Of a DNA stretch of 64,000 nucleotides, positions 16,329-24,416 are shown one piece after another. Position numbers and translations under genes: made by a program. The notes under the pieces were generated by a model that was not told the origin of the DNA, did not search any database, and was given only the letters and a program-made list of their open reading frames with translations. How positions within the stretch are numbered: position 1 is the first letter of the stretch; each line of letters starts with the position of its first letter. The stretch covers positions 167,665 through 231,664 of the forward strand of contig NZ_DASVGN010000031.1 in the NCBI RefSeq assembly GCF_036379515.1. Direction: 5' to 3'. The stretch is from Castellaniella sp036379515. GTDB lineage: Bacteria > Pseudomonadota > Gammaproteobacteria > Burkholderiales > Burkholderiaceae_B.

Positions 16329-17039
16329 TTACGCCTGCAGGATGACGGCGATTCCTGAGAGGCTGGAGAATCCTAACACGATGTAACGCAACAGGGGGCC
16401 ATCGAGGCGATGGTGCACGAACTTGCTGGCGTATGAACCTAGCGCGAGGAAAGGCAACATGCCGGCCGACATCAGCAGGATGTCCGACGTGATCTTGCCG
16501 CTGAATGCGAGCACGATCAAAGAGATGATTTCACCCACCAGAAAACACAGCGCCACGGTGGAACGAAGCACGGGGCCTCGTTTGTGCTGGTACGCCAGGG
16601 CGAGTGGCGGGCCGCCCACGCCGGTGGATGTTTCGGTGACCCCGGTGATCAGTCCCACGATGCCCAAACCGGTTCGATTCATATCGAACGAGGGGGACAG
16701 CAGGGCGACTACCGCGGCGACCAAGGTGGACCAGCCGATGAGGAGCGCAAGCTGATGCAGGTTGACGACGAGCAGAATCCACAATCCGAAGAAGGTACCG
16801 ACGAAGCGCCCTACGCTGATGAGCTTGACCCCTTGCCAGTGAATCGCGGCGTGCTCGCGCCAGCCGATGTAGGCGTTCAGCGGCACCATGAGTATCAGCA
16901 GCATGACGGGGATGAGGCTCGGCGCGAACAGGGTGACCACGGGAGCGGCCAGCATGGCGAAGCCCATCCCGCTTGCTCCCTGAGCAAAAGCCGAGACGAA
17001 GACGGTCAGGCCAATCAGAAAAAAGGCAGTCGTGGTCAT
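16329..17039 (-). CDS. TauE/SafE family membrane permease
   Basis: A 236-residue membrane protein with about eight hydrophobic spans. It opens with a QGASGMGFAMLAAPVV segment and has GVTETSTGVGGPPLALAY in the second half, the two halves typical of the TauE/SafE (DUF81) family of anion exporters or importers. Its ATG at 17039 overlaps the amidohydrolase stop in an ATGA, so translation is coupled. Family members move sulfite, sulfoacetate and other organic anions; here it may export or import an acidic product of the amidohydrolase pathway (inference). Confidence 0.88.
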   Translation of the reverse strand: MTTTAFFLIGLTVFVSAFAQGASGMGFAMLAAPVVTLFAPSLIPVMLLILMVPLNAYIGWREHAAIHWQGVKLISVGRFVGTFFGLWILLVVNLHQLALLIGWSTLVAAVVALLSPSFDMNRTGLGIVGLITGVTETSTGVGGPPLALAYQHKRGPVLRSTVALCFLVGEIISLIVLAFSGKITSDILLMSAGMLPFLALGSYASKFVHHRLDGPLLRYIVLGFSSLSGIAVILQA

Positions 17040-18430
17040 GCGTGCTGCGCCTTCCAGCGTGCGCGATGCTCGCCGGCCGAGGGGTCTACGCGCTGTATGG
17101 GTGCTGCCGATATGATGCGGGCGGAGATTTCGCGCGCCTTTCTCAAGAGGGTGTCGCCGTCCCACCCGACTGGTTGGCCTCGGTCCAGGCGCAGACGGCC
17201 CTGTACGATCACGGCTTCGATCTGATCGCGGTTTGCCAGGCGCACCAGTTCCCACTCCAGATCCCAGGATGGGACGAATTCCGGAGTGTCCAGCTTCACG
17301 ACCAGGAGGTCGGCAAAGGCACCTGGGGTGATTTCACCGACCTTGCCGCGTAACCCCACGGCGTCTGCGCCTCCGCGAAGCCCTTGATCCAGCCACCGCC
17401 AGCCGCCGCCTGATGAAGAATCGCCAGCCGCCATGGTGTAGGCCAGCCGCTGTGCGGTTTCTGCGGCGTCCACCAGCCTGAAGGCATCACTGCGAGTGCC
17501 ATCTGTTCCCAGCCCGACGCGCACGCCCAGCTCACTCAAAAGCAGCGCGGGGGCGACTGCGTTGCCTTTCCAGGCGCTGGCGACCGGGTTGTAGCTGATG
17601 GCACCGCCGCTGTCGCGCAGCAGCATGATTTCGTCGGATGTCAGCAACGTTGCGTGGGCGGCGAGGAGCTCGGGCCCCAAGGCGCCCAGGTGAGCCAGCC
17701 GTTGCAGGGGTCGCCATCCTGTCGCCACAAGTGAGCGCTCGACAGCAGCCAGATGCTCGTTGAGGTGAGTCTGAAAGGGTACTCTCGCTTCCCGAGCGAG
17801 AGCCGATACGGCAACCAGGACTTCGTCCGTCGCTGCTTCGGGAATGGAAATCGCCAGCGATGGGTGGGTCAGCTCGTCTTCGTGCCACCGACTGAGATGG
17901 CGTTGTGCAAGGGTGACGATCTGCTCACGGGTGGCAGTGGGTGCGCCGCCCTGTAAATCGTTGCAGATCACGCTCAATACGCACCGTAGCCCGACTTCCG
18001 ACGTCACGTGGGCAATGGCATCCACGTCCACAGAAGCGCGCGTGCCTGCGTCAGCGACGGTCGTGAACCCCCCGCGTAGCGATTCCCAGGCGGCAAGCCG
18101 GGTCGCGGTCTCGATCGCTTCAGCATCCATGTATTGTTCCATGGGCACCCAGACCCGCTTGAAGATCTCCGAGGGCTCCCCGAAGACCAAGGCCTTGCCG
18201 AACGATTGAGTCAAGTGATGGTGCGCGTCGATGAATCCAGGCATTAATAGCCGGCGCGGGAGTGTCACGCGGACCGTCTCCGAGTCTGTGAACTGTGCTG
18301 CCGGCCCGGTGGCGGCAATACGGCCTTGTTCGACCAGCACAGCCCATTTTTCGTGGGGTCCATCTGGCAACAGGGCCCATTCCGGGAGCAGCAGCACGGG
18401 CTGTTTGTGCATGCTTCTGAGCTCGTGCAT
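17036..18430 (-). CDS. Amidohydrolase of the TRZ/ATZ (aminohydrolase) family
   Basis: A cytosolic metal-dependent deaminase or chlorohydrolase of 464 residues. Metal and catalytic residues of the family are all visible: H70 and H72 in DAHHHL, H222 and E225 in THLNE, H259 in AAHAT and D310 in LGTDG. Relatives hydrolyse guanine, 8-oxoguanine, S-adenosylhomocysteine, pterins or s-triazines; no one of these can be chosen here. The ATG at 18430 has AGGAG (18436-18440 on the + strand) at ideal distance; an in-frame GTG at 18445 is less likely. It leads an operon with tauE and lacI under a LacI-type operator. Confidence 0.88.
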   Translation of the reverse strand: MHELRSMHKQPVLLLPEWALLPDGPHEKWAVLVEQGRIAATGPAAQFTDSETVRVTLPRRLLMPGFIDAHHHLTQSFGKALVFGEPSEIFKRVWVPMEQYMDAEAIETATRLAAWESLRGGFTTVADAGTRASVDVDAIAHVTSEVGLRCVLSVICNDLQGGAPTATREQIVTLAQRHLSRWHEDELTHPSLAISIPEAATDEVLVAVSALAREARVPFQTHLNEHLAAVERSLVATGWRPLQRLAHLGALGPELLAAHATLLTSDEIMLLRDSGGAISYNPVASAWKGNAVAPALLLSELGVRVGLGTDGTRSDAFRLVDAAETAQRLAYTMAAGDSSSGGGWRWLDQGLRGGADAVGLRGKVGEITPGAFADLLVVKLDTPEFVPSWDLEWELVRLANRDQIEAVIVQGRLRLDRGQPVGWDGDTLLRKAREISARIISAAPIQRVDPSAGEHRARWKAQHA

Positions 18431-18498
18431 TTTTTCTCCTGGCACCGCGTTGTTCGGGGATCTGGCAACATCCGGATTCGGTGCTGCCTTTTTCTACG

Positions 18499-18551
18499 AA
18501 ATCGATTTGGGCGATAGAAAAGATTGTACCCGTCTGCCTGTGCCCCGGCAA
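18499..18551 (-). promoter_or_regulatory. Promoter and AAATCGATTT operator of the amidohydrolase operon
   Basis: On the minus strand TTGCCG (18551-18546), a 17-base spacer and TACAAT (18528-18523) form a good sigma-70 promoter. The palindrome AAATCGATTT lies at 18499-18508, just past the expected start site, where a bound repressor would block transcription. The same palindrome occurs twice before the NCS2 permease. Confidence 0.7.
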
Positions 18552-18561
18552 ACAGGAACTT

Positions 18562-19284
18562 CTATGCTGTGACCAGCACTTCTTCCAGTTTCTCTCCTAG
18601 TGCGTTGAGTACAGGGGCACAGTCTCCATGGAAAACGGAGCCGTGCATGGTGGCCAGCGTCTTGGGCTTCAGAGCGGCCAAGCGTGCGAGGGTGGGGCGA
18701 GTGCGTGACGTAAAGGGGATGGAATCTCGAAACGGGGTGCTCTGGTTTCTTTGCAGATCGGCGATGGCCGGTGTAAGGATGTCGTCGCGCACGAGCGGTG
18801 GATTTCCGTGTTGCACGAACAAGTCGGAACAGAACAGCACCTGCTCGGTTTCATCAAAGAGCAGACTGGATTCCCAACTGTGGGGCACGTAAGGGGTGAT
18901 CAGGAACCGAAGGGTGTGCCGGCCCGTACAGAGCCGCTCGTCATCTTGCAGCACACGAGGCGGTCGAATGGCCACGTCGTTTACCCCTGTCGCGGCGGCC
19001 ACCACGCCCGCCAGGGCGGTGGCATGGGGGGCCTGTTCCAGCCACTGGTTCAGCGAACCGTTCTCGTCGGACTCGTTGTGGCTGAAGCCGATCCAGCGCA
19101 GTGCCTCGGGCTTGATCAATGACCGCACTGCGGCCAATACTTCGGGAAACAGACGGTTGTGGCCGGTGTGATAGAGCAGTGGCTCGTCGTCACGGATCAG
19201 GAACTGACTGAACTGCAGATCTGCTGCAGAAACGTAGGTTGTGATCCGAAAGATGTCGGGGGCGATTTCATCGATAGTGCTCAT
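18562..19284 (-). CDS. Stand-alone oxygen-binding diiron (ODP-type) metallo-beta-lactamase-fold protein
   Basis: A 240-residue metallo-beta-lactamase-fold protein whose metal-site residues follow the flavodiiron pattern rather than the hydrolase HxHxDH pattern: H69-x-E71-x-D73, then H135, D154 and H214. The 19-residue step from H135 to D154 is the same as in flavodiiron proteins, and the other intervals differ by one. It lacks a flavodoxin domain. Flavodiiron proteins reduce oxygen or nitric oxide; stand-alone versions are poorly characterised. The start at 19284 has an AGGA upstream. It is divergent from the MHS transporter and points toward the amidohydrolase promoter region. Confidence 0.82.
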   Translation of the reverse strand: MSTIDEIAPDIFRITTYVSAADLQFSQFLIRDDEPLLYHTGHNRLFPEVLAAVRSLIKPEALRWIGFSHNESDENGSLNQWLEQAPHATALAGVVAAATGVNDVAIRPPRVLQDDERLCTGRHTLRFLITPYVPHSWESSLLFDETEQVLFCSDLFVQHGNPPLVRDDILTPAIADLQRNQSTPFRDSIPFTSRTRPTLARLAALKPKTLATMHGSVFHGDCAPVLNALGEKLEEVLVTA

Positions 19285-19484
19285 GGGGATAGGTTCCTGG
19301 TTGGTCTGACCTTTACATTTTGAACCATTCCTCGCTTTTGCCGTCATATGAAGCGAAAGCAGCAATCGAGTCGCCGGTAATGCGTCCTTGCAATAGGCAT
19401 GCGAGTTGCCGCGAGCGTCGGGCATGGAGACCATGAACCCGGAGCCGCCTGGCTTGAATCTGGTTCCAGATGAGGGGGAGGACT

Positions 19485-19502
19485 CCACTCCTGCAGGAGT
19501 GG
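19485..19502. promoter_or_regulatory. 18-bp perfect palindrome before the MHS transporter
   Basis: CCACTCCTGCAGGAGTGG reads the same on both strands and ends 28 bases before the transporter start. It could be an operator for a dimeric regulator or a hairpin in the leader. It does not resemble the AAATCGATTT sites. Confidence 0.45.
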
Positions 19503-19530
19503 CCACGTCTTTTCTTGGTGGGGGCAGATC

Positions 19531-20841
19531 ATGAAGGGTACGCAACTTCAACCGAGCGAGCACCGGATTTTCAAGGTGGCGCTCGCAAGCATCATTGGGT
19601 CGATTATCGAGCAGTACGATTACCTGGTCGCTGGCATCATTGCAGCCACGGTGTGGGGCACCGTGTTTTTCAAGCTCCCGTCTTTGGCTTCCATCGCGGC
19701 AGCCATTGGTGTGTATGGGCTGGGCATCATCATCCGGCCAGTCGGGGCGTATATTTTCGGCAACATTGCGGATCGGGTCGGCCGCAAGGATGCCATGGTG
19801 TATGCCCTGGTGCTGATGGGGCTGAGCACTTTGCTCATCGGGCTGACGCCTTCGTATGACACGATAGGCGCCTCTGCAGCCGTCCTTCTCATCATCTTTC
19901 GGTTGCTGCAGGGCATCAGTTTTGGTGCCGAGTTCGGTACTGCATCGACTTGGGTGGTGGAACAGGCGGCACACTCAAAATTCCGGGCATTCTGGGGCGC
20001 CTGGGTAGGATTCGCGATCCCCATCGGCCTGCTGCTCGGCTTTGGTTCAGTGCTATTGGTGCGGTCTATGATGACGCCCGCGCACTTCATGGAGTGGGGC
20101 TGGCGCCTGTTCTTCTTCTTTGGTTTCCTGGTGGCAGTGGTCGGGATCGTGATCCGGATTCGGACGGAAGACAGTTTCGTTTTCGAAGGCTACAAGGCCA
20201 AGAATGACACACTCAGGAGCCCTGCCAGCCAAGTGTGGCGCGAAATGCCGGGCCGTGTGTTGCGGACGTCGCTGGTCAACGCAATGTTTGGGGGGGTGTT
20301 CTTCCTGAGCTTCGTTTTCGGGTCCAGCTACATGAAGGCCGTGGGATTCACTCCAGAAGAGGCCGAGTCCATCGGGCTGATTGCGGCGGCGTCCATGTTT
20401 GTCTTCATGCTGATAGGTTCGCTGCTGACGGATTACATCAATCGCCGCACGGTGCTGATGATCGCTGCGGTGGTGGCCTTCTTGTCGGCAATCCCCTACT
20501 TTTACGTCATCAATACGGGCAGCTATTGGTGGGCCGCCATTGCGGAAATCATCAGCTTCGGGTTTGTCTTTGGCTTCGGTTATGGGGCGGTGCCTACGTT
20601 CTATACCGAGAATTTCCCGACCAAGTACCGGGCTTCAGGTGCCAGCGCGGCCTATCAGATCTCGCAGGTGTATGGCGGTGGGCTCGTCCCCATCCTGGCC
20701 GGGTTGCTGCTGAACGCCTTTGGCATTCACCACGCGTACATTTATATCGGACTGATGATCATGTGCTACGCCGTGGCGGCCGTCATCGCGTTGGCGATGA
20801 CCCCCGATACCAAGCACGCGGATCTGGAGTTGGTCTCGTAG
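19531..20841 (+). CDS. MFS transporter, metabolite:H+ symporter (MHS) type
   Basis: A 436-residue inner-membrane carrier with twelve predicted spans. Hallmarks of the MHS branch are GSIIEQYDYLVAGIIAATVW at the start, RPVGAYIFGNIADRVGRK in loop 2-3 and RLLQGISFGAEFG in span 4-5. Members import organic acids such as citrate, shikimate, proline or dicarboxylates with protons. The gene stands alone, divergent from the ODP protein with a 246-base spacer that contains the palindrome at 19485. Substrate unknown. Confidence 0.9.
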   Translation: MKGTQLQPSEHRIFKVALASIIGSIIEQYDYLVAGIIAATVWGTVFFKLPSLASIAAAIGVYGLGIIIRPVGAYIFGNIADRVGRKDAMVYALVLMGLSTLLIGLTPSYDTIGASAAVLLIIFRLLQGISFGAEFGTASTWVVEQAAHSKFRAFWGAWVGFAIPIGLLLGFGSVLLVRSMMTPAHFMEWGWRLFFFFGFLVAVVGIVIRIRTEDSFVFEGYKAKNDTLRSPASQVWREMPGRVLRTSLVNAMFGGVFFLSFVFGSSYMKAVGFTPEEAESIGLIAAASMFVFMLIGSLLTDYINRRTVLMIAAVVAFLSAIPYFYVINTGSYWWAAIAEIISFGFVFGFGYGAVPTFYTENFPTKYRASGASAAYQISQVYGGGLVPILAGLLLNAFGIHHAYIYIGLMIMCYAVAAVIALAMTPDTKHADLELVS

Positions 20842-20869
20842 AAGAAAGCAGCTACGCAGTGCTGGCCGC

Positions 20870-21427
20870 TCAATGCGCCAGGGCTGCGTAGCGCGCACAG
20901 TCCGTAGTGTGGTCCATCAGGCAACCAATCGCTTGCAGGTACGATTGGCAGATCGTAGGGCCTACGAAGGTAAAGCCCAGTTTCTTGAGCTGCTTGCTCA
21001 ATTGCTGGGCTTCGGGGCCGGCGACGGGGATGTCTTCCAGGTGCTCGTAATGATGGATGCGGGGCTTTCCATCGACCGCTGACCAAATGATGTCTACAGG
21101 ATCGGGCAGGGCCAGCCAGGCGCGCGCGTTCTTGCCTACCGCCTGCAGTTTGAGGCGGTTGCGGATGATGGCGGGATTCTGCATGCGGGTCTCTACCCAG
21201 GTCTCATCGGTCTTGGCCAGCGCGTGCGGATCGAAGCCCAGAAGCGCCGTGCGGAAGGCCTCACGTTTGCGCAGAATGGTGATCCAGGACAACCCGGCCT
21301 GGAAGCCTTCGAGGATCAGCATCTCGAAGAGGTGCTGCGGGTCATGCGAAGGTACTCCCCATTCGTGGTCGTGGTAGGCGACATATAGAGGGTCGTTGGT
21401 GCACCAGGTACAGCGTTGTGGGCTCAT
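20870..21427 (-). CDS. tag: DNA-3-methyladenine glycosylase I
   Basis: A base-excision repair enzyme removing 3-methyladenine from alkylated DNA. The 185-residue protein has the zinc-snap residues C6, H19 in YHDHEWG, and the C-terminal H-x3-C (HTTDC), matching the Escherichia coli enzyme. The catalytic region LFEMLILEGFQAGLSW is intact. The ATG at 21427 is preferred over an upstream TTG. It follows selD by 20 bases and is probably in the selU-selD transcript. Confidence 0.94.
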   Translation of the reverse strand: MSPQRCTWCTNDPLYVAYHDHEWGVPSHDPQHLFEMLILEGFQAGLSWITILRKREAFRTALLGFDPHALAKTDETWVETRMQNPAIIRNRLKLQAVGKNARAWLALPDPVDIIWSAVDGKPRIHHYEHLEDIPVAGPEAQQLSKQLKKLGFTFVGPTICQSYLQAIGCLMDHTTDCARYAALAH

Positions 21428-21447
21428 GTTGAACGTCGTCCTGTACT

Positions 21448-22497
21448 TCAAGATACTCGAAGATGTGGAGCCCCCGCCTGGAGCTTGCCGATGCAGGCGG
21501 CCTGGGTAAAGTCTTCTGTCTTCAGCAGGTCCAGCACCTCATCTGCGGCGTCTGGCGCGCAGGCGATGAGCAGTCCCCCGGATGTCTGAGGGTCCGTGAG
21601 CAAGGTTTGGGCAACAGGTGGTAGCGTTGCCCTCAGTGTGACGTCGGCCTGACAGGCCCTCCAGTTGCGCGCAGACGCGCCGGTGTAGATGCCTGCCTTG
21701 GCAAAATCCAGTACCCCTGGCAACCAGGGCAGGGAGTCGAACTGGATTTCAGCCTGCAGGCCGGAGCCGCGGCACATTTCCAGCGTGTGCCCCAACAGGC
21801 TGAAGCCCGTCACGTCCGTCATGGCATGGACGGATTTCAGCGTGCCCAGCCGCGCGCCCGGCGTGTTGAGCTGGGTGGTGCTGGTCAGCATCGCCTGATA
21901 GCCTGTGGGGCTGAGTTGTTCCTTTTTCAGGGCCGCCGATAGGATCCCTACGCCCAGCGCCTTGCTCAGGATGAGCACATCACCCGCGCGGGCCTGGTCG
22001 TTGCGCCGAATGTGGTCGGGGTGCGCCATGCCCATGACTGCCAGGCCGTAGATGGGCTCGACGGAGTCGATGGAGTGGCCGCCCGCGATGGGGATGCCTG
22101 CCTGCTCGCAGACCGAGGCTCCGCCCACCAGCACCGCGTTGATGATTTCTGGGGGCAATGTCTTGATGGGCATGCCCACCAGGGCCAGCGCCATCAGGGG
22201 GCGCCCACCCATCGCGTAGACATCGGAGAGTGCGTTGGCGGCTGCGATGCGGCCAAAATCGCGCGGATCGTCCACGATGGGCATGAAGAAATCGGTGGTG
22301 GCAATCAGCGCCTGTTGGTCGTTCAGACGGTAGACGGCCGCATCGTCCGAGGATTGCGTACCGACCAGTAGGTCAGGAAAAGGCCCGACCGGTGTGGCGT
22401 TGCGCATGAGTTGCGCCAGGACGTCCGGGGCAATTTTGCAGCCACAGCCGCCCCCGTGGGACAGAGAAGTCAGTCGTGGGATGGGGGCCAAGGTCAT
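21448..22497 (-). CDS. selD: Selenide, water dikinase (selenophosphate synthase)
   Basis: Makes selenophosphate, the activated selenium donor, from selenide and ATP. The 349-residue protein has the N-terminal active-site loop HGGGCGCK with cysteine (C18), not selenocysteine, and K21; the ATP-binding stretch ATTDFFMPIVDDP follows. Its ATG overlaps the selU stop (ATGA), so selenophosphate supply is coupled to tRNA selenation. No selA, selB or tRNA-Sec is in the window, so the visible use is 2-selenouridine in tRNA. Confidence 0.95.
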   Translation of the reverse strand: MTLAPIPRLTSLSHGGGCGCKIAPDVLAQLMRNATPVGPFPDLLVGTQSSDDAAVYRLNDQQALIATTDFFMPIVDDPRDFGRIAAANALSDVYAMGGRPLMALALVGMPIKTLPPEIINAVLVGGASVCEQAGIPIAGGHSIDSVEPIYGLAVMGMAHPDHIRRNDQARAGDVLILSKALGVGILSAALKKEQLSPTGYQAMLTSTTQLNTPGARLGTLKSVHAMTDVTGFSLLGHTLEMCRGSGLQAEIQFDSLPWLPGVLDFAKAGIYTGASARNWRACQADVTLRATLPPVAQTLLTDPQTSGGLLIACAPDAADEVLDLLKTEDFTQAACIGKLQAGAPHLRVS

Positions 22498-23594
22498 GCG
22501 GGTTCCTGTGTCGAAAGTGACGTCCCAACGCTCAGCTGAGTCATCAGCGCACGAGCTTGCGTGCCGTGGTCGTTGGCGGTGGGGTCGTAGATGAAGTCTT
22601 GTGCCTGCGTCAGGCCCTCGTAGTGGGTCTGGCTGCTGCGGCGATAGGCCGGGTCGTAGTGTTGTTCGACAAGTTCCAGGAAAAGCTCGGCGCGCTGATC
22701 GTGCGCAATCATGTCCTGCCAGCCGGCAATGGTTTTGTGGCTGTGCAGGCCCACGAGTTGCTCGAGCTTCTGGCTGAACGCATCAGGTGCGTCGAAAAGG
22801 TGCCGGTAATCTTGCAGCAAGAATGCGATGCGTTGCGGCATGTCGGCACGCACGCGTACGCAGTGACCGGCCCGCATGGCTTGTAATAGGGCATCGGGCA
22901 GGCTCAGACGGCCGATGCGCCGGCTTTCGGCTTCGACGAAAACCGGTTGCTCGGGTTTGAGCGCGTGGATCGCTTCGTGCAGTGCGGTTTCGAAGCCGCG
23001 TTGGCTGGGTTGCGGGCACTCGGGCAGATCGCCCAAGAGCGACCCACGGTGACAGGCGAGGCCTTCCAGGTCTAGCGTCTGGGCGCCCACGTGCCCCAGC
23101 GATTGAAGCAGCCGGGTCTTGCCGGAGCCTGTCGGCCCCGTCAGGATGATGCAGCGCAGCCCTTCAGGCCAGCTGGAGAGCCCGGACAACACGTGGTTGC
23201 GCCAGGTTTTGTAGCCCCCATCCAGTTGCCGGGCCCGCCAGCCAATCTGGTTGAGCCAGCTGGTCATGGCGCCGGAGCGCTTGCCGCCGCGCCAGCAATA
23301 CACCAGAGGGCGCCAATTGCGGGGCTTGTCTGCGAACAAGGTTTCCAGGTAATCGGCGATGTGTCGTGCGACCAAGGCGGCGCCCAGGCGAGTGGCCTTG
23401 AAGGGAGATTCTTGTGCGTAGATGGTGCCGATCAGCGCACGCTCTTGGTTGTCGAGCACCGGGGCGCTGAGGGCACCTGGGATGTGGTCGTCAGCGTATT
23501 CGGCGGGCGAACGCACGTCGATTACCTCGTCGAATTGACCAAGCGCATCCAGACCGCAACGCAAGGAGGCAGGAGAGTAAGTGGGGGAAGCCAT
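22494..23594 (-). CDS. selU: tRNA 2-selenouridine synthase
   Basis: Converts 2-thiouridine to 2-selenouridine at the wobble position of Lys, Glu and Gln tRNAs, through a geranylated intermediate. The 366-residue protein has an N-terminal rhodanese domain with catalytic C100 in VYCWRGGKRSG, and a P-loop GPTGSGKT at 153-160 in the C-terminal domain. Length is normal. Also called mnmH or ybbB. First gene of selU-selD-tag. Confidence 0.94.
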   Translation of the reverse strand: MASPTYSPASLRCGLDALGQFDEVIDVRSPAEYADDHIPGALSAPVLDNQERALIGTIYAQESPFKATRLGAALVARHIADYLETLFADKPRNWRPLVYCWRGGKRSGAMTSWLNQIGWRARQLDGGYKTWRNHVLSGLSSWPEGLRCIILTGPTGSGKTRLLQSLGHVGAQTLDLEGLACHRGSLLGDLPECPQPSQRGFETALHEAIHALKPEQPVFVEAESRRIGRLSLPDALLQAMRAGHCVRVRADMPQRIAFLLQDYRHLFDAPDAFSQKLEQLVGLHSHKTIAGWQDMIAHDQRAELFLELVEQHYDPAYRRSSQTHYEGLTQAQDFIYDPTANDHGTQARALMTQLSVGTSLSTQEPA

Positions 23595-23627
23595 GCCCTG
23601 GATTGTAAAGCTGGCGGAGCGGGGAAG

Positions 23628-23703
23628 TGGTGGGTGCTGAGGGGTTCGAACCCCCGACCTACGCCGTGTAAAGGCGCCGCTCTACCAACTGAGCTAAGCA
23701 CCC
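23628..23703 (-). tRNA. tRNA-Val (anticodon UAC)
   Basis: 76 bases with an encoded CCA. On the minus strand it begins GGGTGCTTAGCTCAG, the anticodon stem GCGCC/GGCGT encloses TTTACAC (anticodon TAC), and the T-loop GGTTCGAACC is standard. Acceptor GGGTGCT pairs with AGCACCC. Confidence 0.97.
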
Positions 23704-23820
23704 CCGGTGATCTTGCACGTGGCCCACGATGGGCCGTCAGTCGCATCGGATGCTGAAACCTGCGTGCGCGCTGATTATATCGGTGCTGCCGGATACCGGC
23801 AAATGGCGTTGGGGTAAAAC

Positions 23821-23855
23821 AAAAAAGCCACCCGCAACTTTGAGGGTGGCTTTTT
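23821..23855 (-). terminator. Intrinsic terminator after hupB
   Basis: AAAAAAGCCACCC (23821-23833) and GGGTGGCTTTTT (23844-23855) form a hairpin with a T-run on the minus strand, 20 bases past the hupB stop. Confidence 0.85.
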
Positions 23856-23874
23856 CGGGGCGTAGCGACGTGGA

Positions 23875-24147
23875 TCAGTTCACGGCGTCCTTCAGGGCCT
23901 TGCCCGGGCGGAACTTGGGCACACGCGCCTTCTTGATCTTGATGGCTTCGCCAGTGCGCGGGTTGCGGCCCGTGCGTGCGGCACGCTCGGAAACCGCGAA
24001 GGTACCGAAGCCTACCAAAGTGACGGACCCTTTCTTTTTCAGGGTTGTTTTAACGGCACCGACGAAGGCTTCCAAGGCGCGTCCGACATCAGCCTTGGAG
24101 AGATCGGTCTTGGAGGAAATATGCTCGATCAGCTCGGTCTTGTTCAT
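23875..24147 (-). CDS. hupB: DNA-binding protein HU
   Basis: A 90-residue histone-like protein, exactly the usual HU length, which bends DNA as a dimer in the nucleoid. It begins MNKTELIEHISSKTDLSK, has the GSVTLVGFGTF turn and the DNA-binding arm region with RTGRNPRTGE. The start at 24147 was chosen as it gives the canonical N-terminus. Its transcript likely starts at the promoter candidate near 24306-24335. HU alpha or beta cannot be distinguished. Confidence 0.95.
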   Translation of the reverse strand: MNKTELIEHISSKTDLSKADVGRALEAFVGAVKTTLKKKGSVTLVGFGTFAVSERAARTGRNPRTGEAIKIKKARVPKFRPGKALKDAVN

Positions 24148-24305
24148 TGATGAAATACCCCTGAGGTTTATTGTGACCCGGCGAGGCGGAACGCCGGATA
24201 TGTAAATTGACGATTCTGCCACAGCCAGCAACCTGCAGAAGACAACTTGAGCCTTGCCCGTTTTGCGACAAGCCCACGTGCCCACGCGGCGTGCTGACTA
24301 AGGCG

Positions 24306-24335
24306 TATTAAGCCTTTGAATGGTGGCAGTGTCAA
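24306..24335 (-). promoter_or_regulatory. Possible hupB promoter
   Basis: On the minus strand a perfect -35 TTGACA (24335-24330) is followed after 18 bases by TTAATA (24311-24306). The leader to hupB would be about 150 bases. Confidence 0.4.
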
Positions 24336-24416
24336 GAAAAAACACTGGAGACCCGCGTATTTACTGACTTTTGTTAACAAGCCGAACATTTTTGCGGGTA
24401 TTCCCGGGCTTGCCAA

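Noticed and set aside
21428..21447. Selenocysteine insertion (UGA recoding) in selD
   Set aside because: The active-site residue is encoded by a Cys codon, so no UGA recoding is needed.
24360..24416. Hairpin near the end of the sulfhydrylase gene as terminator
   Set aside because: The stem is only about four pairs and there is no T-run on the minus strand.
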